Origin: Atrina japonica
Taxonomy: Eukaryota > Mollusca > Bivalvia > Pterioida > Pinnidae
Direction: 5' to 3'
Assembly: GCA_030159075.1 (NCBI GenBank)
Contig: BROG01000398.1
Coordinates: forward strand, 334,501-398,500
DNA length: 64,000 nt
Of this stretch, positions 9,768 to 19,847 are shown one piece after another. Position numbers and translations under genes: made by a program. The notes below the pieces were generated by a model. It was not told the DNA's origin and searched no databases. It saw only the letters and a program-made list of their open reading frames with translations. Position 1 is the stretch's first letter. Every line of letters starts with the position of its first letter.

Positions 9768-11488
9768 CCCCTGACATATAGTCAAGAATATGATAAAATG
9801 TGTGTTCAAATACATTATCAAGTATTTAAAATGTTGTAAAAGATCTTCTTTTCAAAGATATTTGTTTTATTAGAATTTAAGTTTTCCTGTACCTTAAAAT
9901 ATCCAGCTGTATTTCCAAGTGCAATGACTTTTCAGATAAGCTCTTCCGCCATATCATATGTACTTTGTAATTCAGTCAGGAGATCTCGGTCCTTCGCGCA
10001 CTCGGATAATGTTAAAGTCGGTCGATTTTTCTGTGTTTTAAAATATAGGACGTGATTTTTATTGGAAAGTGCATGTATTATGTAAAATATATGTTTTTCA
10101 ATGCTATTTTAAATACCTGAAGAAAATATATGAATAAATATATATATCGGGTCATTAAAAGAACATTTTCTGATTTTTAATGTTACCCTAAATGCTTGAT
10201 ATTGACAAAATTAAAATAATATAGTATGCGTTCCTCACATTTTACAATCATGCTGCCATGTCTGGTGAAGTTAGACAGTTCATGATCAAATGTGTCCAGA
10301 ATGGTAAAGCCTATAATGCGATGGGACGAGTTAAAAATGGGTCAAGATCACCCGATATACCCGGCATGTGGACAATTTCAGAAACGAATGTTTTGAAACG
10401 AAGATAAAGACAACTTTGCCTGTTTTAAGTATAAAATGATGATGTACGAAAATAAACACAAAGGGTAAGAAAAGAATGTATATTAATTGCAAATAGCACA
10501 TGTTTGTTGTTCACTCGGTAATCTTCGTAAAAATCTAAAGTCAATTTGCAGTGCTCAAAGTATGGCAACACAAAAAATAACTGATATTACGGTTCACTCT
10601 ATCATGACTGCTCACGTATTAACAAATGTAAAAATCCTATGATAAAAGGAAACTGATTATCTAATCAATAAATTGATCGTTTTTCTTTTTCTGATTATAA
10701 ACTAATTATCGATTATGATTTTTAACTGATTGCTCTATACTCGACTTACAATCTTTAAATTAGCATGTGATTCCCTGACTTTTGTGATAATCATTTATGT
10801 ATTAGAAATACTCAAATAGGAAGGTTTCAGATGCAAATGTCCGATTTTGTTTCTGTTCCTGCAGTTTACAAATGTCAGATTAAAGCAGAAATTAATTACC
10901 AGGATATTATTTAATCAACCATTTCAGCAGGTTTAATGATATTTCAAAAGACTTATTCACCCAAACTTAAATATCTATCTTAGCTTCAGAGGACATCATA
11001 CTTAAGGCCTGTCATCTTTTTGTTTCTAATCTTCTTTCAAGACCAAATGGTTTTGTATAGTGTAAATTCTCGCAAAGAAGATTTCTAATTTTGCTTTCAC
11101 CGACAACATACATATTTTTGTGTAATTTTTGTTTGTTTTGTGGAGTTTTATGGCTTTCAGCAAAGAAATAATTCATGCATCATCATTTTAACAGCATTGA
11201 TTTTGGAATTTTTTGTAAGTAGATAGTTGTAAGGTCATTGACATGTGTACTGTAATATGTTTGACCTCAGTATTGCTTTAGTTTATGAAGTTTCTTGAGC
11301 AATTGGGGAAATGGTTTTTACCACGAGATTTGCTGTAGTTATCTACAAGTGTATGTAAATGTAAAGTTGTACATAATTGTTCTGTAGGTCTGTGATTTAT
11401 AGGTAACTGTAAGATGTTTATGGATCACTCCATGAAGCTATGAATTTTCTATATGTATAACAATTGAAAACCCCTTAACAGACAAGGA
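9768..11488. other. Unique AT-rich stretch containing one weak ORF
   Basis: No repeat boundaries recognised. 9945-10040 has local CpG-bearing sequence (TCTCGGTCCTTCGCGCACTC), unusual for this window. The only ORF worth listing is at 10258-10407. Confidence 0.45.
10258..10407 (+). CDS. Weak candidate 49-residue ORF or first exon
   Basis: An ATG in a reasonable start context (GCTGCCATGT) opens a 49-codon frame ending in TAA. The peptide starts MSGEVRQFMIKCVQNGKAYN and has a balanced composition with charged, polar and aromatic residues, unlike the repeat- or T-run-derived ORFs elsewhere in the window. A possible splice donor, AATG/GTAAAG, occurs after residue 15, so it could also be a short first coding exon. 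I recognise no family, see no TATA box or partner exon, and an ORF this short can arise by chance. What supports it is composition and start context only. Confidence 0.15.
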   Translation: MSGEVRQFMIKCVQNGKAYNAMGRVKNGSRSPDIPGMWTISETNVLKRR

Positions 11489-12335
11489 AATGTGTCACTG
11501 TGTTTAAAACTGTATAACACTGCATTTCACCTTTTTATACACCTGAGATAGACAAATAAAAGTGTCTCTGTGTTTAACACTGTGTAACACTGCATTTCAC
11601 TGTTTTATACCCCTGAGATAGAAGAAATAAAAGTGTCACTGTGTTTCTCTGTCACCCTTTTTACACTGAGATAGAAGAAATAAAAGTGTCACTGTGTTTA
11701 ACACTGTGTAACACTGCATTTCACCTTTTTATACCCCTTTAAAAGTGTACTTTGTTTTAACACTGTAACTGAGCATTTCACCTTTTTATACAGAAGACAA
11801 ATAAAAGTGTCACTGTGTTTAACACTTGTAACACTGCATTTCTCTTTTTAAGAAATAAAAGTGTCACTGTGTTTAACACTGTGTAACACTGCATTTCACC
11901 TTTTTATACACCTGAGATAGAAGAAATAAAATGTCACTGTGTTTAACACTGTGTAACACTGCATTTCACCTTTTTATACACCTGAGATGTAAAAGTGTCA
12001 CTGTGTTTAACACTGTAACACTGCATTTCACCTTTTTATACACCTGAGATAGAAGAAATAAAAATGTCACTGTGTTAACACTGTGTAACACTGCATTTCA
12101 CCTTTTTATACACCTGAGATAGACAAATAAAAGTGTCTCTGTGTTTAACACTGTGTAACGCTGCATTTCACCTTTTTATACACCTGAGATGATGATATGA
12201 AGTAAACTGCATTCAAAATGAGTAGACAAATAAAACTGTGTTTAACACTGTGTAACACTGTGATAAATAAAATGTCACTGTGTTTAACACTCTGTAACAC
12301 TGCATTTCACCTTTTCATTATAAACCCTGAGATAG
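11489..12335. repeat. 71-bp minisatellite, about 12 copies
   Basis: The unit contains TGTCACTGTGTTTAACACTG, TGTAACACTGCATTTCACCT and TTTTATACACCTGAGATAGA. Many units carry internal deletions, giving lengths of about 45-75 bp. The last units near 12180-12260 are interrupted by a GATGATATGAAGTAAACTGC insert. Confidence 0.93.
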
Positions 12336-12392
12336 CTGATAGGGGTCATGTCATTTTGGTTTGTCTGTTTGCCATCAGTTTTGTCTAGTAAG

Positions 12393-12815
12393 TTTTTATG
12401 TCCCCAGTCCAAAAGGTCTGATAGAGGTACATGTATCTAGTATTAGGATCATCCGTCTGTCTTTCTATTTCTCCGTCTAATTGTCTCTCCATAATTCTCT
12501 CCTGCTTACATATAAAGTACAATATTTCAAGTTTGAATTATAATACAGTAGCCAAAGTTAGACTGTAAGTTCATCTAAGGGTTGTTCACACTTCTGGGGT
12601 GGTGCCGTAAATTTGGACATAGCAATATCTAAAGTATACATGTTATTTGCCAGCATAGATATTTGTTGGGACTGGGTATATGTGTTTCACAAACACATCT
12701 TGTTTTTACAAATTTTAACTGAATTTGGTATGAAGCTTTATAGCAAGTCTTCAGATATATTTGTTTATGGCCTATATTTGACATTGTTTGCCAGGATTAT
12801 GGGACTTTAAAATAG
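12393..12815. repeat. Old dispersed repeat, family D
   Basis: GTCCCC start, then GACATAGCAATATCTAAAGT, ATACATGTTATTTGCCAGCA, GTGTTTCACAAACACATCTTG, TTTGGTATGAAGCTTTATAG and GCCAGGATTATGGGACTTT. The first blocks match 41925-42035, and the last two match 33018-33125, 44395-44490 and 51265-51500. It has no coding potential. I recognise the layout as a common bivalve interspersed repeat. Confidence 0.6.
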
Positions 12816-13930
12816 CATGCTTATCAAGGGCAACGTGTTCCTCTTGAATTTTGACTAAACTTTACAGGAAGCAAGTACTCACAGTCCTCTATCATATTTG
12901 TGTTTTTGGAGAAGATCAATCTCAATATCAAAATCATGAAATGATGTCAATGTGAAGAATATATCCTAAAAATGGCATTGCCAAGCAGGTGTTGGGCCTT
13001 TGTTGTTCATTTTGTTATACCCATTGCTTCTTTTCACATTTATGACCTCTTCTCAAAAATATGACAGATTATTTTCAATGAGATAAGTACAGATGACCAA
13101 AGTATATACATATCATTCAGATTGTTATATGTCAGCCCATAATAAAATTACCTATTGTACATTTATTATAAAATCAACAAAATTGTTACTTAAAATTATA
13201 CAGCCAACATAGAATAAATATCAGTGTTATATACACATTCAATAAAATGTCAGAAAAAGTCACGTTGATCGGAATCCAGGTACTTTGAACAAAAGATGTA
13301 ATGAGCAGTCTTCGTCATTCTTCAGTAAATTTAAGGGTAAAAAAGTCAGAGCAAGACTGTTGGTTATACAAGATCAGATAACAAAAAGCAGACATATAAG
13401 ACAAAAAAACAAAATAATTATAAATAGAAAATCATAAAAATGTAGGATAGCCAGTAAATGAAGACAGCCAAAACTATAGACATGGACAGATTGAAGAAAC
13501 CTTTGAAAGTGTCATACCCCCGGCTATAATAATGAAATCAAGAAACTAATGAAACAGAAAATGTGTATTTTCTGTCTGGAGTTTCAGCATACATATAATA
13601 TTAATGGTAGACATTAGATAATCAGAACTAAAAAGCTGTGTACTGCAGTACGATGCCATTTCTCTCACTTGATTTCTTGATATTTTGAAATGGTTAAGCC
13701 ATTTAAATATATGAGCTGCAGCCCAGTGCTGAGCTTGTGATAATTCTGTCAATATAACAGAAACTCTAAGATAAGGAAGTCAACCTGTGGAGATGTAGGA
13801 CCAAAGCTTAACTCATCATCCCCTAATATCAAATTTAGACTCACTAACATAAATTAATAGTTTGGTCCATTTTCATAAAATTAGGGTAATTGAGTTACTT
13901 TTGCAAGTACAATTATTGTAAAAAAAAAAA
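12816..13930. other. AT-rich stretch, mostly unique, no gene seen
   Basis: 12842-12930 has AATTTTGACTAAACTTTACA followed by GGAAGCAAGTACTCA, a relic of the AGCTCACC-type element at 15022-16312. The rest is unique, with short ORFs only (for example minus strand 13546-13752) and no domain. Confidence 0.5.
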
Positions 13931-14022
13931 TTCACTTAGACACCCCTGAATTCTGATGGTTGACTTTTCCATCAATGTTAATGAGTTAGTCTAAATGTGT
14001 TTGCAGGGGTTGATGAGTTAAC
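13931..14022. mobile_element. Family P palindromic element
   Basis: Left arm TTCACTTAGACACCCCTGAA and right arm AGGGGTTGATGAGTTAAC. The middle carries GAGTTAGTCTAAATGTGTTT, the reverse orientation of the block seen at 4412. Confidence 0.6.
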
Positions 14023-14170
14023 TTAATAGAGGATTTATAATTCATTTACCCGTACAGCAACAATTGAACTCAACCATTTCAAAGAATGGTACAGTCCACT
14101 GTCAGAATTCAGAAGTGTGTTACATTTGTATTCAGAATCTAAATTTCACAATAAATTTAACATGCAATAT

Positions 14171-14261
14171 CAACTTGTACACCCCTAATTTATCACAGTA
14201 GACAGTACTCTTTACTATTGATGTGGGTGAGTCTAAATAACCACGGGGTTGATGAGGTAAG
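14171..14261. mobile_element. Family P palindromic element, second copy within 250 bp
   Basis: Left arm CAACTTGTACACCCCTAATT and right arm CGGGGTTGATGAGGTAAG with GAGTCTAAATA between. It lies close to the copy at 13931 in the same orientation, which suggests either segmental duplication or a local hop. Confidence 0.55.
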
Positions 14262-14589
14262 ATTAGAAGACTAAATATTTCTTTAATAGTGATATCATTT
14301 TGTTACCTGTTAAAAATTGATACAAATCTTGTATGTACATTTGTAATATAGTACAATTCATATGACCTGGCTGAAGTGTTATCGTGAATCTTTTCTTGAC
14401 CTGGGCGAGTTTAAATTTTTGGTTATAAAGCATAATGACATTAAAATGACACTACCAGTAATGTTTCCTACTTGTCACCAGACCTGAGAGTATTCAGTGT
14501 GAAATAAAATGTTTTCCCATAAAGCTCATCTTAACAGAAAAGTGAGTAGAATAGAATATGATAATCAAAATGTCCGTTTACCCACCAAA
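14262..14589. other. Unique stretch, no gene seen
   Basis: AT-rich, with no ORF, repeat or RNA signal recognised. Confidence 0.5.
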
Positions 14590-14745
14590 TTATGTGAAGC
14601 AGTCAATAACCTTGAATCAGTTATGTGAAGCAGTCAATAACCTTGAGTCAGTTGTGTGAAACAGACAATAACCTTGAAAGTTATGTAAAGCTGACAATAA
14701 CCTTGAATCAGTTATGTGAATCAGACAATAACCTTGAATCAAAGT
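14590..14745. repeat. 31-bp minisatellite, five copies
   Basis: TTATGTGAAGCAGTCAATAA followed by CCTTGAATCAG repeats from 14590. The last units are shortened by two or more bases. Confidence 0.9.
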
Positions 14746-14999
14746 ATATTTGTGAAATCTTATATACATTTTGTACCGTGTTGCTGTAGATCTAAGAACA
14801 GATCTTATAACCTTTTGAGAGATGATACACTATTTTACAACAATAATAGTGTTATTTTTTGTCTTTTGCTTATTTGACATTTAAATTTTCAGAGCTTTAT
14901 TAAAATGTGCAATACCTTTACATTCATATATACTTTATTCTTTGTGCATTACAATATATTTGATAAATCAGCTATCATCTCTTATTCAAATAACTTTTA

Positions 15000-15026
15000 A
15001 AGGGGCATTAGCTGTGTTTATTTTTT
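15000..15026. repeat. Fragment of the AAAGGGGCATTAGCTGT dispersed repeat
   Basis: AAGGGGCATTAGCTGTGTTT also occurs with small changes at 18136 and 57139. The longest copy is at 57139-57475. Confidence 0.5.
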
Positions 15027-16312
15027 TAGCTCACCTGAGCCAAAGGCTAAAGTGAGCTATTGTGATCTCTCCTTTCCGGTGGCCATCCGTCCATAATCTT
15101 TTCATATTTTTGACTTCTCTAAAACCACTTAGGGGATTTTTATGAAACTTGACAGGAAGCATGTGCTCAAAGTCCATTACCATGATTTTAGTTTTCAGCC
15201 AGATCAGTCCTGGGGTGGATCTTGAGAGAACAAAATAGGTCTCATAAGATATCCCTCTTTAGGAATCATCTTCGCCAGAACTGCTACATGAATTGATAAA
15301 TGGATTGCTGCTGAGTGATCTACATTAATGTATCATTCAAATTTGTATTTTTCATAGAAATCGCAATATTAATTTCTGATGCGTTTTTGAAGTCTTTTCA
15401 GACTTTGTAATTTAAGAATTTTGTCGAAATTTTTCAAAACTGTTTTTAGGAATTTTGACAAAACTTTACAGGAAGCAAGAGCTCAAGGTCCTTTACCAAG
15501 TTTATAGTTTTCAGTCAGCTTGGCCTAAGGGTGGATCCGGGGTGGGGCAAAATAGGTCACATAAGATATCCCTCTTTAAAAGACTTCTTCTCCAGAATTG
15601 CTACATGAATTGAAAAACAGATTGTTTCTGAGTGATCTACATGGATGTATGATTTAAGTTTGTATTTTTTTATAGGAATCGGAATTTTATACGTGCTTTT
15701 TTTTTGTCTTTTCAGACTTTGTCATTTTCATTCATTTTTACATGATTTCCCCAATTATCTCCCCTTGCATTCACTCTGATGCATTCATTTAATACGTTTT
15801 ACTTGTAATTAGGTGAAGAAATGTTTTTGTGCAAGAATTTTGTCGAAATTTTATTTTTACAATATTTTATGAATTTTTTAAGACTGCAAAAAAGGAGGAA
15901 GGGGGATGTTGCATTTTGCACACTATCAGCATTTGTTTCAAAATCACTGGAGGAATTTTGACGAAACTTTACAGGAAGCAAGTATTCAAGATCCTCTACC
16001 AATTGTATAGTTTTTAGCCCAGGTATGGATCCGGGATGGGACAAATAGGTCACATAAGGTACCCCTCTTTAAAAATCTTTTTCTCCAGAACTGCTTCATG
16101 AATTGAAAAACAGATTGTTTTTGAGTGATCTACATGAATGTATGATTCAAGTTTGTATTTTTCATGGAAATCAGAAAAGTAATTTTTGACTTGTTTTTGA
16201 AGTCTTTTCAGACTTGGTCATATTCATTCATTTTTGCAGTTATCTCCCCTTGCATTCATTCTGTTGCATTCTTTTTATGTGTTTTACTTGTATGTAGGTG
16301 AAGAAATGATTT
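15022..16312 (+). mobile_element. Hairpin-headed AGCTCACC interspersed element with three internal units
   Basis: Opens with TTTTTAGCTCACCTGAGCC, where TAGCTCAC pairs with GTGAGCTA 17 bp on, then TTTTCATATTTTTGACTTCT. Three times it repeats the block AAACTTTACAGGAAGCAAG (15141, 15469, 15964), followed by CTCAAGGTCC, GGGGTGGGGCAAAATAGGTC, CCAGAATTGCTACATGAATTG and GAGTGATCTACATG. The single-unit relative is at 16861. I know this repeat as very common in bivalves. It has no ORF and is non-autonomous. The short ORFs near 15799-16053 are incidental. Confidence 0.8.
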
Positions 16313-16653
16313 CGCTAAAATAAAATTCTAGTAAAAATAGTCGAATAGTCGAAATAATTTTTTGGGGTAAACTCAAGAAATATCCCTTTGATATCAAAAT
16401 GTGCTTCTAAAGAAGCCTTGCTTTGGAAACTAACATATGATTTAAGTATAAAAAGGTCATTATTTTCCAAGTATCTCATTATAATGGTTTTATTGCTAGA
16501 AATACCCAAATAATGTTTTTGTTTGATTGTGATGCGTGTAGAAATATGATAATGATAATAGTCATATTGCATTCTAATGCTTTGTAAATAAATTTTTTTA
16601 GTATCATGAAACTAATGAAATTTTTTATTATACCGCATAAAATGAAAATTAAA

Positions 16654-16708
<55 letters not shown>

Positions 16709-16860
16709 AGCACTAAAAGACCACAATTGCTTTCATTCTGTCAGATTGACTTTTGAACTTAACATGTTTTGACTTTATAGATCAAATTAATTTTGTAACT
16801 TTGCAGTTTCTTGTTCATTTTCACTTAGATCTAGTTATATTCACATTTTGTAGGTAGTTT
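16312..16860. other. Unique stretch with a microsatellite, no gene seen
   Basis: AT-rich sequence between two AGCTCACC elements, with the (AT)n tract at 16657-16705. Confidence 0.5.
16657..16705. repeat. (AT)n microsatellite, about 24 copies
   Basis: Uninterrupted AT dinucleotides. Confidence 0.99.
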
Positions 16861-17440
16861 TTAGCTCACCTGAACCGAATGTTCATATTAGCTTTTCTGA
16901 TCGCCTTTTGTCTGTCATCTGTCGGTCCATTTATAAACTTTTCATATTTTCGACTTCTCCAAAACCGCTGAAGGGATTTTGATGAAACTTTATAGGAAGC
17001 AAGCACTCAAGGTCCTCTACCAAGTTTGTTCATTTTGGCCGATTGGCCCAGGGGTAAATCCAGGGTGGGGCAAAAGAAGCCCCAGGGGGTACCCCTCTTT
17101 AAAAATCTTCTCCTCCAGAGCCGCTGCATTAATTGAAAAAATAACCGTATCTTAGTGATCTACATAGATGTATGATTAAAGTTTGTTAATGTCGTTGAAA
17201 TCAGAAAATAAATTTTTGACGCGTTTTTGACGTCTTTTAGACTTTATAATTTTCATTCATTTTTGTATGATTTCTTTGATTTTCTCCTGTATTATTCCTT
17301 ATGATGCATTTATTTTATGTGTTTAACCTGTGGTTTGGTAGATAAATACTTTCCTGAAAGAATTTTGCTGGAATTTAATTTTTTATATTTTTTATGACTT
17401 TTTTAAGACTGCAAAAATGAAAGGAGCGGGGTAATTTTCC
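16861..17440 (+). mobile_element. Hairpin-headed AGCTCACC element, single-unit copy
   Basis: TTTTTAGCTCACCTGAACCG head, then TCGACTTCTCCAAAACCGCT, AAACTTTATAGGAAGCAAGC, GGTCCTCTACCAAGTTTGTT, CCAGGGTGGGGCAAAAG and AGTGATCTACATAGATGTAT, colinear with one unit of 15022-16312. It ends near the AAGACTGCAAAAATGAAAGG block. Confidence 0.8.
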
Positions 17441-17444
17441 ACAG

Positions 17445-17520
17445 TTTTTGAAAGACCACTTGTCTTGAGAGACCACATATCTGTGGCAAATGGGATGGTC
17501 TCTCAAGACAGGTTCCACTG
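17445..17520. mobile_element. Right end of a CAGTGGAACC-type MITE
   Basis: GAGAGACCACATATCTGTGG, then GATGGTCTCTCAAGACAGGT and TTCCACTG. The last part matches the termini of the 63498-63658 element and of the 67-bp array. The left end is not recognised, so this is a fragment or a compact element with a diverged left side. Confidence 0.5.
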
Positions 17521-17529
17521 TTTTATGTC

Positions 17530-17714
17530 CAGTGAGACCTTGTTATACTGCCACCATTTGTTCAGCAAAATTTGGCATTATAAAGGTGTGTGAGGATAGG
17601 TCGAGAGAAACCTTAAAGGAAATTATATGGTTAATTTGAGAAGTGGACTATAAAAAATTATGGCATAAAGCGAGGTGGCAAATGAAATTAGGGGCATTAT
17701 AGAGAGGTTTTACT
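17530..17714. mobile_element. 185-bp MITE with CAGTnnnACC ends
   Basis: Left end CAGTGAGACCTTGTTATACT followed by GCCACC. The right end reads, in reverse complement, CAGTAAAACCTCTCTATAAT followed by GCCCC. TA follows the right end (17715-17716). The subterminal parts also pair: GCCACC on the left, and GAGGTGGC near 17670 on the right. No coding capacity. Confidence 0.7.
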
Positions 17715-18291
17715 GTATTTTATTTAAGTTTTGTCTGTACAATGGGAGCTGAATTTTACTTACATTTTATGACTGGCCCTAGCACTAAGGTGATGCACTT
17801 TTTCACTTGTTTAATACATTATCTAGCAACACATTGAAAATTCAAACTAGTGATTGATGTAAGGTAAATGGGTTTTTATGTTTTATTTTTCTTTCTTTAT
17901 GCTCATAATAAGATAAACATGGTTTGCAATGCAAAATTCATTTTATATCTTTTCTAATTTCCCCCTAGATAAATATTTTTTTTACAAAACCTCTGAAAAG
18001 ATGTTGATTAAGAAAACATGACTGTTGAATAAATTTGACTTTCACCTAAGTGGTATGATTTTTTGTGTGTGAATGATATCTTCCCTGACTGATCCAGGTG
18101 TTGCTTATAGCAAACCTATTCAAGATTCCCATATTAAAGGGACATTAGCTGTGTTTATCAAACATTTTAGTTTTGTCTTCCAGTGCTTTTACTACTTGTA
18201 CTTGATGTACAATAATAAATAAGATCTATACACATGCATTAACAATCTAAATAGTAAGGTTGACTTAGTCAGTTGTAAGTGTATTTTTATT
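17715..18291. other. Unique stretch, no gene seen
   Basis: AT-rich. 18136-18165 carries AAAGGGACATTAGCTGTGTT, a fragment of the dispersed repeat described at 57139. TTTTAGTTTTGTCTTCCAG at 18165 is acceptor-like but is followed by no open frame. Confidence 0.5.
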
Positions 18292-18462
18292 ACCTGATAG
18301 CATATGCTAATGTTGTGCAAACTGAGATATAGTATGACCTGATAGCATATGCTAATGTTGTGCAAACTGAGATATAGTATGACCTGATAGCATATGCTAA
18401 TGTTGTGCAAACTGACATATAGTATGACCTGATAGCATATGCTAATGTTGTGCAAACTAACA
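18292..18462. repeat. 45-bp minisatellite, nearly four copies, very homogeneous
   Basis: The unit contains ACCTGATAGCATATGCTAAT and GTTGTGCAAACTGAGATATA. AGCATATGCT is a perfect 10-bp palindrome in each unit. Because 45 is a multiple of three, a minus-strand 15-residue repeat (HNISICYQV core) stays open, without any sign of coding. Confidence 0.96.
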
Positions 18463-19847
18463 TGACTTTTGAATATGCTAATTTGATGAGGTCAGATATG
18501 AATAAATGTGCTGTGCTTTTCTAAGTCATGAACTAAAAAATTAACTCTTTTTTTCTAGGTGGCCCATGGGGCCAGTAGTATAAATGGTCTACTGGCCTCA
18601 TAAAAAATCTAGTGGCCCATATTCAAAACAGAAATTTTTTCATTGTTGATAATTTTGATTATCTTTAATCCAATTAGTCTACTTTTTCAGCATTTTAGTA
18701 TTAAACATTTATTTCTATTCACCCAAAATGTTATTCAAACAATTACTTTCAGACTGATAAGAAAAGAATAAATTATTTTGATATATTTACATAGAACTGG
18801 TAATAATTTAAGCATGCAGATATGCTTTTCTAAATTTCTACTGGACAATAGGGCTAATTTAGAGGAGAAATTTGCTGGCCCAATGGAATGTTTACAGGCC
18901 ACAGCCAGCCGACCACTGCTAATTTTGAGTCCTGATGTAATCTAAATTTTTGTATAAAGGATTTGTAAAGGTATCAATTGACGTCTGTACCAATTGTGAT
19001 GAGGATACACTCCTCACGTATTTCATTGGACTTGACTGTGGACTCACGGCGGGTGTGACTGGTCGATAGGGGATGCTTACTCCTCCATGGCACCTGATCC
19101 CACCTCTTGGTTTCCAGAGGTAATTGTTTGTCCATTTTTACCGGATTTGTATCCATGTCCTGGACATTCTATTTATACTTTGGTATCTGAGATTTTTTAT
19201 ATTTTAATTTACAACCATAAAAAGGTTCTATAATCTCAGCTAATGCCCATTGTTTATTTAATTCCCCAGTGAAAGTTTGAGCTTGGTTTAATACTCCAAC
19301 ATCAATACAACTATCACAGAACAATGAACGGCATCAAAATCATCCTCTTAAGTTCTTTTTCGTAAAGGAGACTGACATTAAAGCCTGCGAGTCAGTTGTG
19401 TTTTTGTGCGGAGAAAAAGATAAATGTAAATGAACACTCTGACATCTACATCTCCGGCGACTTTCTAGATGATTGCACATTTATTTACGTGTAAGAACTT
19501 AGTAACGTGATTACAGGCTGTGCGGAAACCAATAGCATCACCAGTGGGACCAACACTTTGCCGATCAGTATAAAATATCATCAACACTTGAGCAATTTCT
19601 GATTATTAATTGCCTTTCATTTCCTTTGTTATGAAAGTTATTCAATGGCCAGTGACAATCAGATTTCGTTTAATATCCAATATCAGGAACTTTTGCCTAA
19701 CGACTGGATATGTTTGTGGTATGAATTCAGAATCTTATTTGCATACTTAATTCGTAGTTTATATTTTGAAAAGTTTTATTTGTGTGGTCTTATGACTTTG
19801 GCACTCTGCAAAAAACAAGAGACATTTCAGTGTATTTTTATTTTCAC
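18463..19847. other. Mostly unique stretch, no confident gene
   Basis: 18555-18925 has repeated GGCCAGTAG, CTACTGGCCTC and CTAGTGGCCCA patches typical of an old interspersed repeat. 18974-19165 is listed separately. 19380-19600 is less AT-rich with CpGs (CATCTCCGGCGACTTTCTAG) and has no open frame of note. The frame opening at 19645 runs into the next array and is probably incidental. Confidence 0.45.
18974..19165 (-). other. GC-richer block with a 60-codon minus-strand frame, possible dispersed repeat
   Basis: The minus strand reads CCAAGAGGTGGGATCAGGTG, CCATGGAGGAGTAAGCATCC and CCAGTCACACCCGCCGTGAG. These phrases resemble a sequence I associate with many bivalve genomic and transcript entries, so I favour a dispersed repeat over a unique exon. 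The frame would give a basic, hydrophilic peptide with RWDQVPWRSKHPL in its middle. No splice pair or neighbouring exon was identified. Confidence 0.3.
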
